Source: Verrucomicrobiota bacterium (lineage in GTDB: Bacteria > Verrucomicrobiota > Verrucomicrobiia > Verrucomicrobiales > Akkermansiaceae). Taken from it: a DNA stretch of 41,872 bases. Shown piece by piece: positions 26,078-34,403 of this stretch (the first letter of the stretch is position 1; each line of letters opens with the position of its first letter). The translations under genes and the position numbers were made by a program. The stretch lies in assembly GCA_026397725.1 (NCBI GenBank), contig JAPLUI010000263.1, positions 1 to 41,872 of the forward strand. The letters are read 5' to 3'. A model generated the notes under the pieces. That model was not told the DNA's origin, searched no databases, and worked only from the letters and a program-made list of their open reading frames with translations.

Positions 26078-27087
26078 TTCAAAACTCCGGAAAAACCGGG
26101 ACCATATCTCCCACGGAAGCCAAGGTGCAATTTCAATGCCAATGCGAATGTGTTTGCAGTGTGGATTGATGGCTTGAGAATCTGATGGACTATTTCCGGT
26201 CCGGGCACATCCGGTGGTTGAAACCCTGTGCTCCTTCATCATGGGTTATTCCCGGTTGGATCGTGTGCCGAGTTTCGCATGAGATTCCGCAGGAACCAAC
26301 ACTCCTCTCCTGAACATCCCAGTGGCACCCTGTCCTATCGGCGGAGACCGCCGGCCAGAGGCTGCCCGCAGGGCGTGCGAAGCCCGGCAAAGCCCGGCCT
26401 ATCCAAGGGTTCTCCAACCCTCAGACGCGTCATGGCACGGGCTTGCAGCCCTCACTACAAGCGGTGTGATCCTTACCCAGGGCCACCTCACTCATCATCA
26501 TTTTACCCCAACTCTTCAATCTTCTCTTCACATGCATATCATCCTGTCCATTCATTTACGTGACCTGAAAAGTTCTTTCCACGGATCACACGGCTTACCA
26601 CGGATAAGAAATAACAATAAGAAATGAGCGATGGGGTGCCAGTGGCAGGCTGCCAGAGGAGCGGCTTGACCACCATCCGGAAACAATCTTATCCGTGCAA
26701 TCCGTGGTGAAAAATCTTGCCGCAGGAGCCACCTCCGGGGTACTTGGTCTTGCGGGTGGCGGCAGTGCCGCTGCGGTGTCATGTCCTGCTCTTACTTGAT
26801 CATTGAATGTTGGAAGTTGGAATCTATCTCCTCATGGATCATTGGCCGCTGAGCCGTCTGCATTCAACATTCAATTTTCAAGTGGCAGAATGGTCGATAC
26901 GGTGACCTTGCTTGCGCTTGCCGCGGCCGCGACGGCATCATTCCGAGGAATCCACCGTGCCACCTTGCTGGTCACGCACGGCAACATACCCGGCAGCGCC
27001 GGCCTTGAACCGGCCCGGACAGCACCAGAATGTGCCAAGCCACCGAATCCGAGATCGTTTACCGAGTTCCGCATGAAATTCCGCAGG
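26078..27087. other. Non-coding stretch with repeat copy B and ATCCGTGG-type elements
   Basis: Contains a short isolated match to the end of family 1 (near 26270-26300, GAGATTCCGCAGGAACCA), the CATCATTTTACCCCAAC word, and ATCCGTGG-type inverted motifs that lead into repeat copy B at 26674. No gene recognised. The long open frame that begins at 26803 on the plus strand runs through repeat sequence and is not credible before 27682. Confidence 0.55.
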
Positions 27088-27092
27088 AACCA
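26674..27092 (+). repeat. Dispersed repeat family 1, copy B
   Basis: Nearly identical to 1-417, on the same strand. Its right end (GAAATTCCGCAGGAACC) falls within the codons just after DTNVV of a PIN toxin gene on the minus strand, so the repeat truncates that gene. Confidence 0.8.
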
Positions 27093-27119
27093 CATTGGTA
27101 TCGAGCAGAAAGCCGGTCG
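27088..27119 (-). pseudogene. FitB-like PIN toxin, N-terminal stub
   Basis: Directly after the FitA stop the minus strand reads TGFLLDTNVV, the first strand and first catalytic Asp of FitB/VapC PIN toxins, and then runs into repeat copy B. The expected ATG appears as ACG. Only about 10 codons survive. Confidence 0.65.
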
Positions 27120-27121
27120 TT

Positions 27122-27370
27122 TCAATCTCCCAAAAGGGGTTGCTCCGTGCCACGCCCTGGCAGTTCTCGCTCGCGCTCAAACCGCGAATCATCGCCCACC
27201 TCCGGCATTTCGCTCAGCACTTGCCAGAAGCTCTTGCGTTTCTCCGCGCCATCCGCCCGCAGCGCTTCCCGCAGAATTCGCCGGTGCTCTTCCTCCACCG
27301 ATACACCATGCTCGCCCGCCCGCCTCTTCAGGTGGCGAACCAACTCGCTATCCAGATTCCTTACCAGCAA
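27122..27370 (-). CDS. FitA-like ribbon-helix-helix antitoxin
   Basis: 82 aa: LLVRNLDSELVRHLKRRAGEHGVSVEEEHRRILREALR is the FitA/Arc-type RHH domain, and the Trp-containing tail (SFWQVLSEMPEVGDD) would wrap the PIN toxin. An ATG-GCA eight codons' worth upstream (27378) is followed at once by TAG, so either CAG was mutated to TAG or translation starts at TTG 27370. The partner toxin is reduced to a stub. The direct-repeat operator at 27395-27432 lies just upstream. Orphan antitoxin, possibly no longer translated efficiently. Confidence 0.7.
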   Translation of the reverse strand: MLVRNLDSELVRHLKRRAGEHGVSVEEEHRRILREALRADGAEKRKSFWQVLSEMPEVGDDSRFERERELPGRGTEQPLLGD

Positions 27371-27394
27371 CTATGCCATGCGGAAATCCCCGGA

Positions 27395-27432
27395 TAGCAA
27401 TGATAGCGAGTCAAGCAGGGAATGTCACCGTT
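27395..27432 (-). promoter_or_regulatory. Probable FitA operator/promoter
   Basis: On the minus strand CTTGACTCGCTATCATTGC continues into TATCC: a TTGACT box and two direct GCTATC hexamers 9 bp apart, suited to an RHH dimer pair. It lies 17 nt before the ATG at 27378. A 36/38 copy is at 28816-28853. Confidence 0.55.
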
Positions 27433-27681
27433 TCGGGTAAGGCCGGAATTCCCAAAGCACAACACCATCTGCCGAACCTGTTCTGCGTGAAAATTGAGCG
27501 TTGCACCGCTGAATCCAACCCGCTATCCTTGGGGCGGATCATGCAAGCGCTCTCGTCACTCAATCTTGAATCGGAATTGAGCTACGGTTTACCTGCCAAA
27601 ATCGCAGATGTTCAGCCCTCAGGCGCTCACCGACCTCGCCGCGCGGCTTTCCCGCCGGGAATTTCCACTTTATCCTGCCGT

Positions 27682-28818
27682 ATGAACCTCGAAACTCTCA
27701 TTGCACCAACCGACCTGCGGGACTACGCCAAGGCGCACGGGTGGACGTTGATCAAAGAAGCCGCGAAAGACCGGCTTTATGTGATGAGCCATCCGAACTT
27801 TGAACGCCGGCAACTCGTCTTTCCCATGGATACAACCGCACCAGACTACGCCGAAGCCATCAACCTGATGGTGGAGAAGATTGCAGTAATGGAACGGCGA
27901 ACACCGGACGCTATCATCAAGAGCCTGCTGGAAGTCAGCGATGATTCCGTCGCGTTCCGTGTGACTTCACCCCGTCCGGAGGAGCGCTACCTTCCTCTTG
28001 CATTTGCGGGCGCGATGGTCGCCGGCGCACAGCAGTTGCTGCTGGCCTCCGCCTGTACCGTCCTCAAACCCAAAGCGCACCATCCACGCCTCAGCCGAAC
28101 CGAAGCACAGCAGTTCCTTGAGACGGCACGCTTCCGCCACACCCAGCCGGGAAGTTTCGTGCTGAACGTGTCGTGCCCGGTGCAGGTCATGGACGTGCAG
28201 GCCCCCCTGCTGCCAGGTGAACTGGAAGCTCCGTTCGTCCGTCGTGCGATGCTGGCCTTGCAGCGAGCGCTCCGGGAGCTGGTCTCGGCCATTGAAACCG
28301 ATTCTCTGGATGGACTCATCGCAACGCTCAAGGCGAGCGTAACTCCGCTGGTTTCATCCAACTTTTGCGAGGCGCTGACACGATTCGAAGACGAGTCTCT
28401 AAAGAATTCGTTGGATGTCGGAATAACCTGGGCTGCCTCAATTCCTTGTCCCGCTGGTGAACCCGCCTGTTCAGCGGTCCGGGTGCAGCACGACTATTTC
28501 TCCCGCATCGAAGAGGTGCGCCGGGAACTCCGCTCCAACGAGAGGCACACGGAAGACACTTTCATCGGCACGGTAGAACGACTCGACGGCGAGATGTGAG
28601 ACGAGGGTCGCCGTTCGGGTGAAGTGATCCTGTCGCTGCTGCTCCCGGAGGGTGAAACCGTGAGGGCGCGCGCCAACCTGAACTCTGATCAGTATCACAT
28701 TGCCGACCAAGCTCACATGACCGAAGGCACCTACGTCAAGGTGGCCGGCAAGTTGCATCCAGGGCGGCAGCCCAGACAGTTGAGCGACCTCCAATCCTTT
28801 GAGTTGATTCAACGGTAG
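27682..28818 (+). pseudogene. Unknown protein split by an in-frame TGA; OB-like C-terminus
   Basis: The frame from ATG 27682 (MNLETLIAPTDLRDYAKAHG) gives 305 aa up to TGA 28597-28599. The same frame continues without a gap to 28818 (RRSGEVILSLLLPEGETV, EGTYVKVAGKLHPGRQ), which would give 378 aa. The stop falls inside what looks like the first strands of an OB-fold-like domain (FIGTVERLDGEM, stop, DEGRRSGEVIL), so the stop is probably a nonsense mutation or sequencing error. The N-terminal about 300 residues include DTTAPDYAEAINLMVEKIA and a central Leu-rich helical part; I do not recognise a function. The gene sits between the two copies of the FitA-type operator. Confidence 0.6.
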
Positions 28819-28853
28819 CAATGATAGCGTGTCAAGCAGGGAATATCACCGTT
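28816..28853 (-). promoter_or_regulatory. Second copy of the FitA-type operator/promoter, without its gene
   Basis: Matches 27395-27432 at 36 of 38 positions (TTGACA and GCTATCATTGCTA on the minus strand). No antitoxin gene follows. It begins exactly where the Fic gene is cut and supplies that gene's stop codon. Confidence 0.6.
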
Positions 28854-29205
28854 CATTCAGAGCGAGATCGGCCCAGCTTTCAAAAACCCGTTCCATCGCC
28901 CTGGCGTAGCCCGCCACTTCCTGCTCGTCGCGGGTGGCAAATGACGTCTGGTTCAAGCTGGCCAGCAGCCGTTCCACTTCGTGATTGGACAGCTTGACGC
29001 CCTCAATCCGGGTGGACGAGCCGATGCTCTCGATGGTGGCGCTGTGCCGCAGCGCCAGTAGCCGCTCCGGTGCCAGCGTCCGCAACGCCTGCCACTGCCC
29101 CTTCGCCTCATCGAGCTGGGCGATGAGATGCAGCATTTCGGGAGTAATCTGCGGCGCTTGCAGCATTCGATACCCGATTTGTATCCGCTTTATCCAATTT
29201 GGCAA
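28846..29205 (-). pseudogene. Fic-family AMP-transferase, N-terminal fragment
   Basis: 119 aa: MLQAPQITPEMLHLIAQLDE, APERLLALRHSATIESIGSS, TRIEGVKLSNHEVERLLAS, FATRDEQEVAGYARAME. The SSTRIEG segment is the [S/T]xxxE[G/N] autoinhibitory motif of class II Fic proteins. The reading frame then enters the FitA-type operator copy and stops, so the catalytic HPFxxGNGR motif is absent. It is divergent from the AAA+ gene, with 86 bp between them. Non-functional as an AMP transferase. Confidence 0.8.
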
Positions 29206-29291
29206 CGGAAAAGGTGGACATGGAAAAGGTGGACCTTCTGACGTCGAAGGCCTTTAATCAACCCGCCGCTTTAGCCTTACCCAACCCCGCC

Positions 29292-30890
29292 ATGAAATTC
29301 GCCGAAGAAATCGAAATCTGCCTGCGTTCGCGTTTCACCGTCGTGTGGATCTCGTCCTACGAAGAGGAGCGCATCGTCGCCTCGCTCAAGGAGCTTTGCG
29401 ATCGCACCAAACGCCGCCTGCTCACCTGGGATATAGCGGCTTACTTCAAAGCCGTGTCCGACACGCCCGGCGCACCTTCGCCCCCGGATGCCAAAGATCC
29501 TCTCACGGCGCTGGAGGCCGTCGGCAAGGCCGAGGCCGGCACCGATGCGGTTTTCGTTCTCAAGGACTTCCACCACTGCCTCGACAAGCAGCCCAAGATC
29601 ATCCGCCAGCTCCGCAATCTGGCGCAGGCGCTCAAGGCCACCCGCAAGTCCATCATCATCACCGCGCCCAACGCCAAGGTGCCGGACGACTTGAAGGACG
29701 ATGTGTTTCTCATGGAGTTTCCGCCGCCGGATGTGGAAGAAATCAGCGGGCTGCTGGACCGCTTCACGCAAAACCCGCAGATCAAGGTCAACCTCACCGC
29801 GCTGGGCCGCGACAAGGTGCTGCGCTCGGCGCTCGGCCTCAGTGCGAACCAGGCGCTCCGCGTCTTTGGCAAGAGCATTGTCGCGGAGATCAAGGGAGCG
29901 AACGGCGAGATCCTCAAGCCCTCCGGCACTCTTGACGAGCGGGGTATCGACATGATCACCGCCGAGAAAAAAAGCATCATCCGCGAGTCCGGTGCCCTGG
30001 AGTTCTTCTCGCCTCAGGAAACCATCGCCGACATTGGCGGGCTGGAGGTGCTCAAGGAATGGCTGCGCGGCCGCGAGGCCGACTTCACGCCGGAGGCGCA
30101 GGCCTACGGCATCCCCGCGCCGAAGGGGATCGCTCTTATCGGCATTCCCGGCACGGGAAAAAGCCTCACTGCGAAGATGGTTTCCAGCCTCTGGCACCTG
30201 CCGCTGGTGCGGCTGGATGTCGGCGCCCTGTTTGGCGGACTCGTCGGCCAGTCGGAGGAAAACACCCGCAGGGCGCTGGCCTTGGTCGAGACCATCGCCC
30301 CGTGCGTGCTGTGGATTGACGAAATGGAAAAAGCCTTCGCCGGGGGTGGGTTGGACGGCGGCACCTCGCAGCGCGTGTTCGGCAGTGTGCTCTCGTGGAT
30401 GCAGGAAAAGAAACAGGCAGTCTTCGTGATCGGCACGGCCAACGATGTCACCGCCCTGCCACCGGAGTTTCTCCGCAGCGGGCGCTTCGATGCCACCTTC
30501 TTCCTCGACCTGCCCACCACCGTCGAGCGCCGCGCCATCTTCGAGGTCCACATTACCAAGCGAAAACGCCCGCTGGCCATGTTCGATCTGGACGAACTCG
30601 CCGCCGCCTCCGCCGGCTTCGTCGGCGCGGAAATCGAACAGGCCGTGGTGGATGCCATGCACCTTGCCTACAACGACAAGGCATCGCCCCGCCGCGAATT
30701 CACCACCGGAGACCTCATCGTGGCGCTGGCCAGGCTGGTCCCGCTCTCCCGTTCCCAGCGCGAGCGCATCGAGATCCTCCGCTCCTGGCTGCGCGACGGC
30801 CGCGCCCAGTCCGCTTCTTACGCCGAAGCCCGCAATCACGAGGAGCAGTTCGTCCAGATCCAACCATTCGACTCACCACCGCCACCCTAG
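29292..30890 (+). CDS. Ycf46-like AAA+ ATPase
   Basis: A 532-aa protein. The N-terminal about 230 residues (FAEEIEICLRSRFTVVWISS, VFVLKDFHHCL, SIIITAPNAKVPDDLKDDV) form the RecA-like inactive N-domain typical of Ycf46-type ATPases. The C-terminal AAA+ module has Walker A GIPGTGKS at 284-291, Walker B VLWIDEMEK at 339-347, sensor-1 FVIGTANDV and the arginine-finger region FLRSGRFDATF. Start 29292 is chosen because homology begins at MKFAEEIE; an in-frame ATG at 29199 would add 31 unconvincing residues. It is the first gene of the DUF1257/DUF2997 cluster, an association also known in cyanobacteria. It probably remodels or unfolds a partner protein. Confidence 0.88.
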   Translation: MKFAEEIEICLRSRFTVVWISSYEEERIVASLKELCDRTKRRLLTWDIAAYFKAVSDTPGAPSPPDAKDPLTALEAVGKAEAGTDAVFVLKDFHHCLDKQPKIIRQLRNLAQALKATRKSIIITAPNAKVPDDLKDDVFLMEFPPPDVEEISGLLDRFTQNPQIKVNLTALGRDKVLRSALGLSANQALRVFGKSIVAEIKGANGEILKPSGTLDERGIDMITAEKKSIIRESGALEFFSPQETIADIGGLEVLKEWLRGREADFTPEAQAYGIPAPKGIALIGIPGTGKSLTAKMVSSLWHLPLVRLDVGALFGGLVGQSEENTRRALALVETIAPCVLWIDEMEKAFAGGGLDGGTSQRVFGSVLSWMQEKKQAVFVIGTANDVTALPPEFLRSGRFDATFFLDLPTTVERRAIFEVHITKRKRPLAMFDLDELAAASAGFVGAEIEQAVVDAMHLAYNDKASPRREFTTGDLIVALARLVPLSRSQRERIEILRSWLRDGRAQSASYAEARNHEEQFVQIQPFDSPPPP

Positions 30891-30899
30891 GAAACCGCC

Positions 30900-31298
30900 A
30901 TGTCCCACTTCACCACCATCAAGACCGCCTTCACCGCCGCCGAGCCTCTGGAGCAAGCCCTCGCCGATGTCGCCGCCCGGTTCGGTCTTTCCGCCGTGCG
31001 GAGAAACACCACCGTCTCCGGTTGGCGGGGCAAAACCACCACGGCGGAACTCGTCGTCTCCACCCGCAATGCCGGTTACGACCTCGGTTTCAAGCAGGAA
31101 GCCGGCCACTACGCCCTCGTCGGCGACTGGTACGGCATCAAGGACATCAATCGGGACACCCTCACCCAAGCCCTCGCCCAGCGCTACGCCTACCACGCCA
31201 CCGTGCAGAAGCTCGTTGAGGAACAGGGCTTCTCCCTCGTGGAGGAGGAGCAGCAGGAAAGCGGTGCCATCCACCTCGTCCTCCGCCGCTCCGTCTGA
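30900..31298 (+). CDS. DUF1257 (Ycf35-like) protein
   Basis: 132 aa: MSHFTTIKTAFTAAEPLEQA, then GYDLGFKQEAGHYALVGDWYGI, then LTQALAQRYAYHATVQKLVE. This is the complete DUF1257 pattern (MSHFT.I.T....L..AL...G; Y.LGF......Y.lv.DWwG; f...i.Q.YA...v). The family is shared by cyanobacteria, plastids (ycf35) and assorted bacteria; the biochemical role is unknown. It starts 9 nt after the AAA+ gene, and co-occurrence with Ycf46-like ATPases suggests an adaptor or substrate. Length is normal. Confidence 0.88.
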   Translation: MSHFTTIKTAFTAAEPLEQALADVAARFGLSAVRRNTTVSGWRGKTTTAELVVSTRNAGYDLGFKQEAGHYALVGDWYGIKDINRDTLTQALAQRYAYHATVQKLVEEQGFSLVEEEQQESGAIHLVLRRSV

Positions 31299-31328
31299 AT
31301 CCCTTCACCCTCCGCCTATTTACCCGCC

Positions 31329-31535
31329 ATGCAAACTGAGGAAATCGAAGTCACCATCCAGCCCGACGGCAGCACCAAACTCCATGTCCGCGGAGTGGCA
31401 GGAGCCACCTGTCTCACCCTCACCGAGGAATTGATCAAAGCTCTCGGCGGCCAAATCATCGCGCACGAAACAACCCCGGAATACGACCAGCCCGTCGAAC
31501 AATCCGACTCCGCCTGGCAATCCCTCGGCCAATAG
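31329..31535 (+). CDS. DUF2997 protein
   Basis: 68 aa: EEIEVTIQPDGSTKLHVRGV, AGATCLTLTEELIKALGG, ending in an acidic tail. This is the DUF2997 pattern (.I...I..dG.v...v.G..G..C...t..le..LG), a small protein regularly encoded directly after DUF1257. The single Cys in TCLTLT is the family's conserved residue. Function unknown. Confidence 0.85.
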   Translation: MQTEEIEVTIQPDGSTKLHVRGVAGATCLTLTEELIKALGGQIIAHETTPEYDQPVEQSDSAWQSLGQ

Positions 31536-31634
31536 CCCCCCGCCGCCAACCTTGAACACCTCTGCCCCGCCGCCGCGCCGAAAGTGGCGAAAAAGCATGG
31601 CAAGAAAGCCCAAACTGGCGACTTGCGGTAACAG

Positions 31635-31653
31635 AGTTCCCCAATTGGGAACT
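31635..31653. promoter_or_regulatory. Palindromic operator candidate for higBA
   Basis: AGTTCCC-CAATT-GGGAACT is a perfect 7-bp inverted repeat with a 5-nt spacer, 39 nt before the higB start and after the DUF2997 stop. Antitoxins with an HTH usually repress their own operon through such sites. The rest of 31536-31691 shows nothing else. Confidence 0.5.
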
Positions 31654-31691
31654 TTGTTCTTGTCTTTCCCTGAATTTCCGCCAACTTGTCC

Positions 31692-31985
31692 TTGAGAATC
31701 ATCGCCCGCCGCACGCTCCGCGAGTCCCACGCCGCCCATGCCGATGCTAAGTCGGCACTGGAGGCGTGGTTTCATGAAGTTACGGCCGCCAAGTGGGCGG
31801 GACCTCAGGACATCAAGCAGCGCTACCCGTCGGCCGACATCCTGCCAGGCAACCGGGTGGTCTTCAACATCAAGGGGAACACCTACCGACTCATCATCAG
31901 AATCCACTACAACACCGGCATCGTCTTCATCCGCTTCGTCGGCACCCATGCCGACTACGACAAGATCGACGCCTCCAGCATCTGA
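31692..31985 (+). CDS. higB: HigB-type mRNA interferase toxin
   Basis: 97 aa from TTG 31692 (MRIIARRTLRESHAAHADAK; an in-frame TTG at 31686 is the alternative). The family blocks are intact: LEAWFHEV, AGPQDIKQRYPSADILPGNR, VVFNIKGNTYRLIIRIHY, FIRFVGTHADYDKIDAS. This is the RelE-superfamily HigB subfamily, which cleaves mRNA on the ribosome. The antitoxin gene starts 6 nt after its stop, in the toxin-first order typical of higBA. The pair lies within the AAA+/Hsp70 cluster, on the same strand. Confidence 0.88.
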   Translation: MRIIARRTLRESHAAHADAKSALEAWFHEVTAAKWAGPQDIKQRYPSADILPGNRVVFNIKGNTYRLIIRIHYNTGIVFIRFVGTHADYDKIDASSI

Positions 31986-31990
31986 ACACC

Positions 31991-32347
31991 ATGAAAGCCA
32001 AAATCCTGAAAACCGAAGCAGACTATCAGGCGGCCCTCGCCCGCGTGGAGTCGCTCATGGATGCCACGCCCGGTTCCGCCAAGGAGGAGGAACTGGAACT
32101 CTGGTCTCTGCTCGTCGAGCGCTACGAGCAGGAGCATTTCCCGATCGACCTGCCCGATCCGGTGGAGGCGATCAAGTTCCGCATGGAGCAGGAAGGCCTG
32201 CGGCAGAAAGACCTCGCCAAGGTGCTACCCGGCAAGAACCGCGTCTCGGAAGTGCTCCACCGCAAGCGTCCGCTCAGCCTCGGGATGATCCGCTCCTTGC
32301 ACAAACACCTGCACATCCCCGCCGAGGTCCTCATCGGCACGCCGTAA
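31991..32347 (+). CDS. higA: HigA-type HTH antitoxin
   Basis: 118 aa: the N-terminal MKAKILKTEADYQAALARVE and the toxin-binding acidic middle (GSAKEEELELWSLLVERYEQ) are followed by an XRE-type HTH (IKFRMEQEGLRQKDLAKVLP, SEVLHRKRPLSLGMI). This is the HigA architecture of pairs with a HigB toxin: it neutralises the toxin and represses the operon, possibly through the palindrome at 31635-31653. Confidence 0.88.
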   Translation: MKAKILKTEADYQAALARVESLMDATPGSAKEEELELWSLLVERYEQEHFPIDLPDPVEAIKFRMEQEGLRQKDLAKVLPGKNRVSEVLHRKRPLSLGMIRSLHKHLHIPAEVLIGTP

Positions 32348-32559
32348 ACTCTTTCATTCGGAATCACCAAACCACCCGCCATTCCCCATTCGCCCTTTCC
32401 CATGCCCCTCTCCATCGACTTCGGCACCTCCAACACCGTCGCCGCCCTCTGGGACGCCGGCACTCAGGATGCGCGAAGCCTGCCCTTGGCCGATCTCACC
32501 ACCGCCCGCACGGACCCGCATGGGCGGGAGTTCCATGTCGTCCCGTCGCTCATGCACTT

Positions 32560-32949
32560 CACAGTTCCTGATCTCGGTGGAAAATGATTTGGCACATTTG
32601 CGAGCGGTTCCCGGGCTTGAATGGTAATGCGGGACGAAGATGACCACGGATGAAGAGGATTACACGGATTGCACGGATTAAGAAGTAGTGATGGGATGAA
32701 GGCGGGACTTGGGGGGATGGATCGGGAGAAATAAACGACTGATGCTTCGGTCCGACGAATTACATAAGGCATTTCTTCAATCCGTGTAATCTGCGTAATC
32801 CCGTAATCCGTGGTGGTTTTGGGCCGTCATGTAATCCGTGGTGGTTTTGGGCCGTCATACCCCAACGCTTGTCGGAAGGAAGAGTGCCATGTCATTTTCC
32901 GGCATTGTCGGTCAATTCCGCGTCAATTCAAAGCTGAGGTCAGGAAGTC
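32560..32949. mobile_element. Non-autonomous insertion in the Hsp70-like gene
   Basis: Flanked by TGCACTT at 32553-32559 and 32950-32956 (7-bp target duplication). The ends are imperfect inverted repeats: CAGTTCCTGATCTC at the left, and GACTTCCTGACCTC as the complement of the right end. The left end is also the start of repeat family 2. Inside are ATCCGTGG-type arms (about 32641-32683 against 32777-32815) that can form a long hairpin, and the tandem repeat at 32803-32858. No open frame of note, so mobility would depend on a transposase elsewhere. Confidence 0.75.
32803..32858 (+). repeat. Tandem 28-bp repeat, two units
   Basis: Two perfect copies of a 28-bp unit that begins GTAATCCGTGGTGGTTTTGG and ends GCCGTCAT. 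It lies inside the insertion. Confidence 0.9.
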
Positions 32950-34403
32950 TGCACTTTCATGAACGCGGCCAGTGGACCGGCCAGCAGGTCGTAGCACGCG
33001 ACCTGCTGGCCGCGCCCGGCACCTTCCGGTGGATGAAAAGCTACACCGGCTCCGGCATGAAGCTGCCGCGTACCCTGTTCGGGAAATCCATCGACAACTT
33101 CGATGCCGCCGCCGCTTTCCTCACCCAGGTCATCACGGCCGCTGGCATGTATGCCGACCTCAGCGACGACGAAGTCGCCTTCACTCTGCCCGTGGAGGCC
33201 TTCGAGCATGCCCAGAGCTGGCTGGATGGAGTGGTCCGCGGCGCCGGTGTGCTCCGCCCCCGTTATTTGGACGAGGCCTCCGCCGCCGCGCTGGGCTATG
33301 CCGCCCGCGTCCGTCCCGGCGCACCCTATCTCGTGTTCGACTTCGGCGGCGGCACGCTGGATGTCTCGATCGTCCGCTCCGATGAGACCACCGACGGCAC
33401 GGTGCGCAGCCGCCTGCTGGGCAAGGCCGGCACCCAGGTCGGCGGTAGCGCCCTGGACGGGTGGCTCGCCAAATCCACCGCCGAGGCCGCGCTGAACGGC
33501 CGCGATGCCGCCAGCGTCCGCGCCCTCAAGCCCCGGATGCTCGCCGAGGCCGAGCGCGTCAAAGAAGCTCTTTCCGCCGACGACTCCGCCGACTTCGCAA
33601 TCACCGACCCGCAGGGCGCACTCCTCGGCACCCACCACTGGACCCGCTCCGCCCTGGAGGATTTGATGGAGCGCCACGGCCTCTTCGACAAGGTCGGCGC
33701 GGTCCTCGATGCCGCGGAGGGCCAGGCCCGCGCCCACGGCTACGACCGCACCGCCCTCCAGGCCGTGCTGCTCACCGGCGGCTCCAGCCTCATCCCCTGC
33801 GTCCGCCGCCTCGTCCGCTCCCGCTACGGCGAACTCACCCGGGCCGACCGCCCCTTCGATGCCGTCGCCGCCGGGGCCGCCGCCTTTGTCGCCGGGGCCG
33901 GTTTCGACGACCGCGTCCGCCACTCCTACGCCCTGCGCCCCTACGACCGCGTCTCCGGCCAGTATGTTTACAAGGCCATCGTCCCCGCCGGTACGCCCTA
34001 TCCCTGCACCGTCATGTCCCCCGGCGATGCGACCAAGCCCCTCACCCTCACCATCAAGGCCTTCAACGAAAACCAGACCCGCTGCGGCCTTCAGATCTAT
34101 GAAGTCGCCGACCGCACCGCCCTGGCCATCGGCACCGTGGACCTCGTTTTCGACCAGAACGGCGCCGCCCGCTACACCGCCCGCGCCGATGAGCACGAAC
34201 TCACCCGCCGCCCCATCGGCTCCCCCACCGGCATCCCCTGCGATCCTCCCGCCCAGCCCGGCGAGCCTCGTTTCCTCGCCACCTTCATCATCGATGCCTC
34301 CAAACACCTCTGCGCCACCATCCAAGACACCCGCTCCGGGCGCTTCCTCTTCCGCGACCATCCGCTGGTCAAGCTGACCTGACTTTTCCCGCCTCCATTC
34401 GCC

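Larger units (their letters stand above)
32402..34382 (+). pseudogene. Hsp70-like ATPase, interrupted by a 397-nt insertion
   Basis: The N-terminal piece (32402-32559) has the first phosphate-binding motif SIDFGTSNTVAALWD; the C-terminal piece (from 32950) has HERGQWTGQQVVARDLLA, FRWMKSYTGSG, the second phosphate motif LVFDFGGGTLDVS, LGKAGTQVGGSALD and the adenosine motif VLLTGGSSLIP. Removing 32553-32949 (397 nt) restores one frame across SLMHF-HERGQW and gives 527 aa. This is a DnaK-related protein with a full actin-like ATPase fold and a short C-terminal beta domain instead of a classical substrate-binding domain. As it stands, translation stops at 32585-32587. The gene follows higBA and precedes the FGE pair, and probably supplied ATP-dependent switching for the cluster. 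Confidence 0.85.

Noticed and set aside
26803..27681. N-terminal extension of the unknown gene to a 598-codon frame
   Set aside because: It runs through dispersed repeat B and the antisense of FitA; the protein-like part begins at 27682.
28597..28599. TGA as a selenocysteine codon
   Set aside because: No selenocysteine-insertion-like hairpin or selenoprotein family is recognisable, and the window has many other decayed genes.
29199..29291. Upstream ATG start for the AAA+ ATPase
   Set aside because: The extra 31 residues include a repeated MEKVD-type stretch and no family homology; MKFAEEIE is the natural family start.
29277..30863. 528-codon minus-strand frame opposite the AAA+ ATPase
   Set aside because: Antisense shadow; Walker A and B motifs are on the plus strand.
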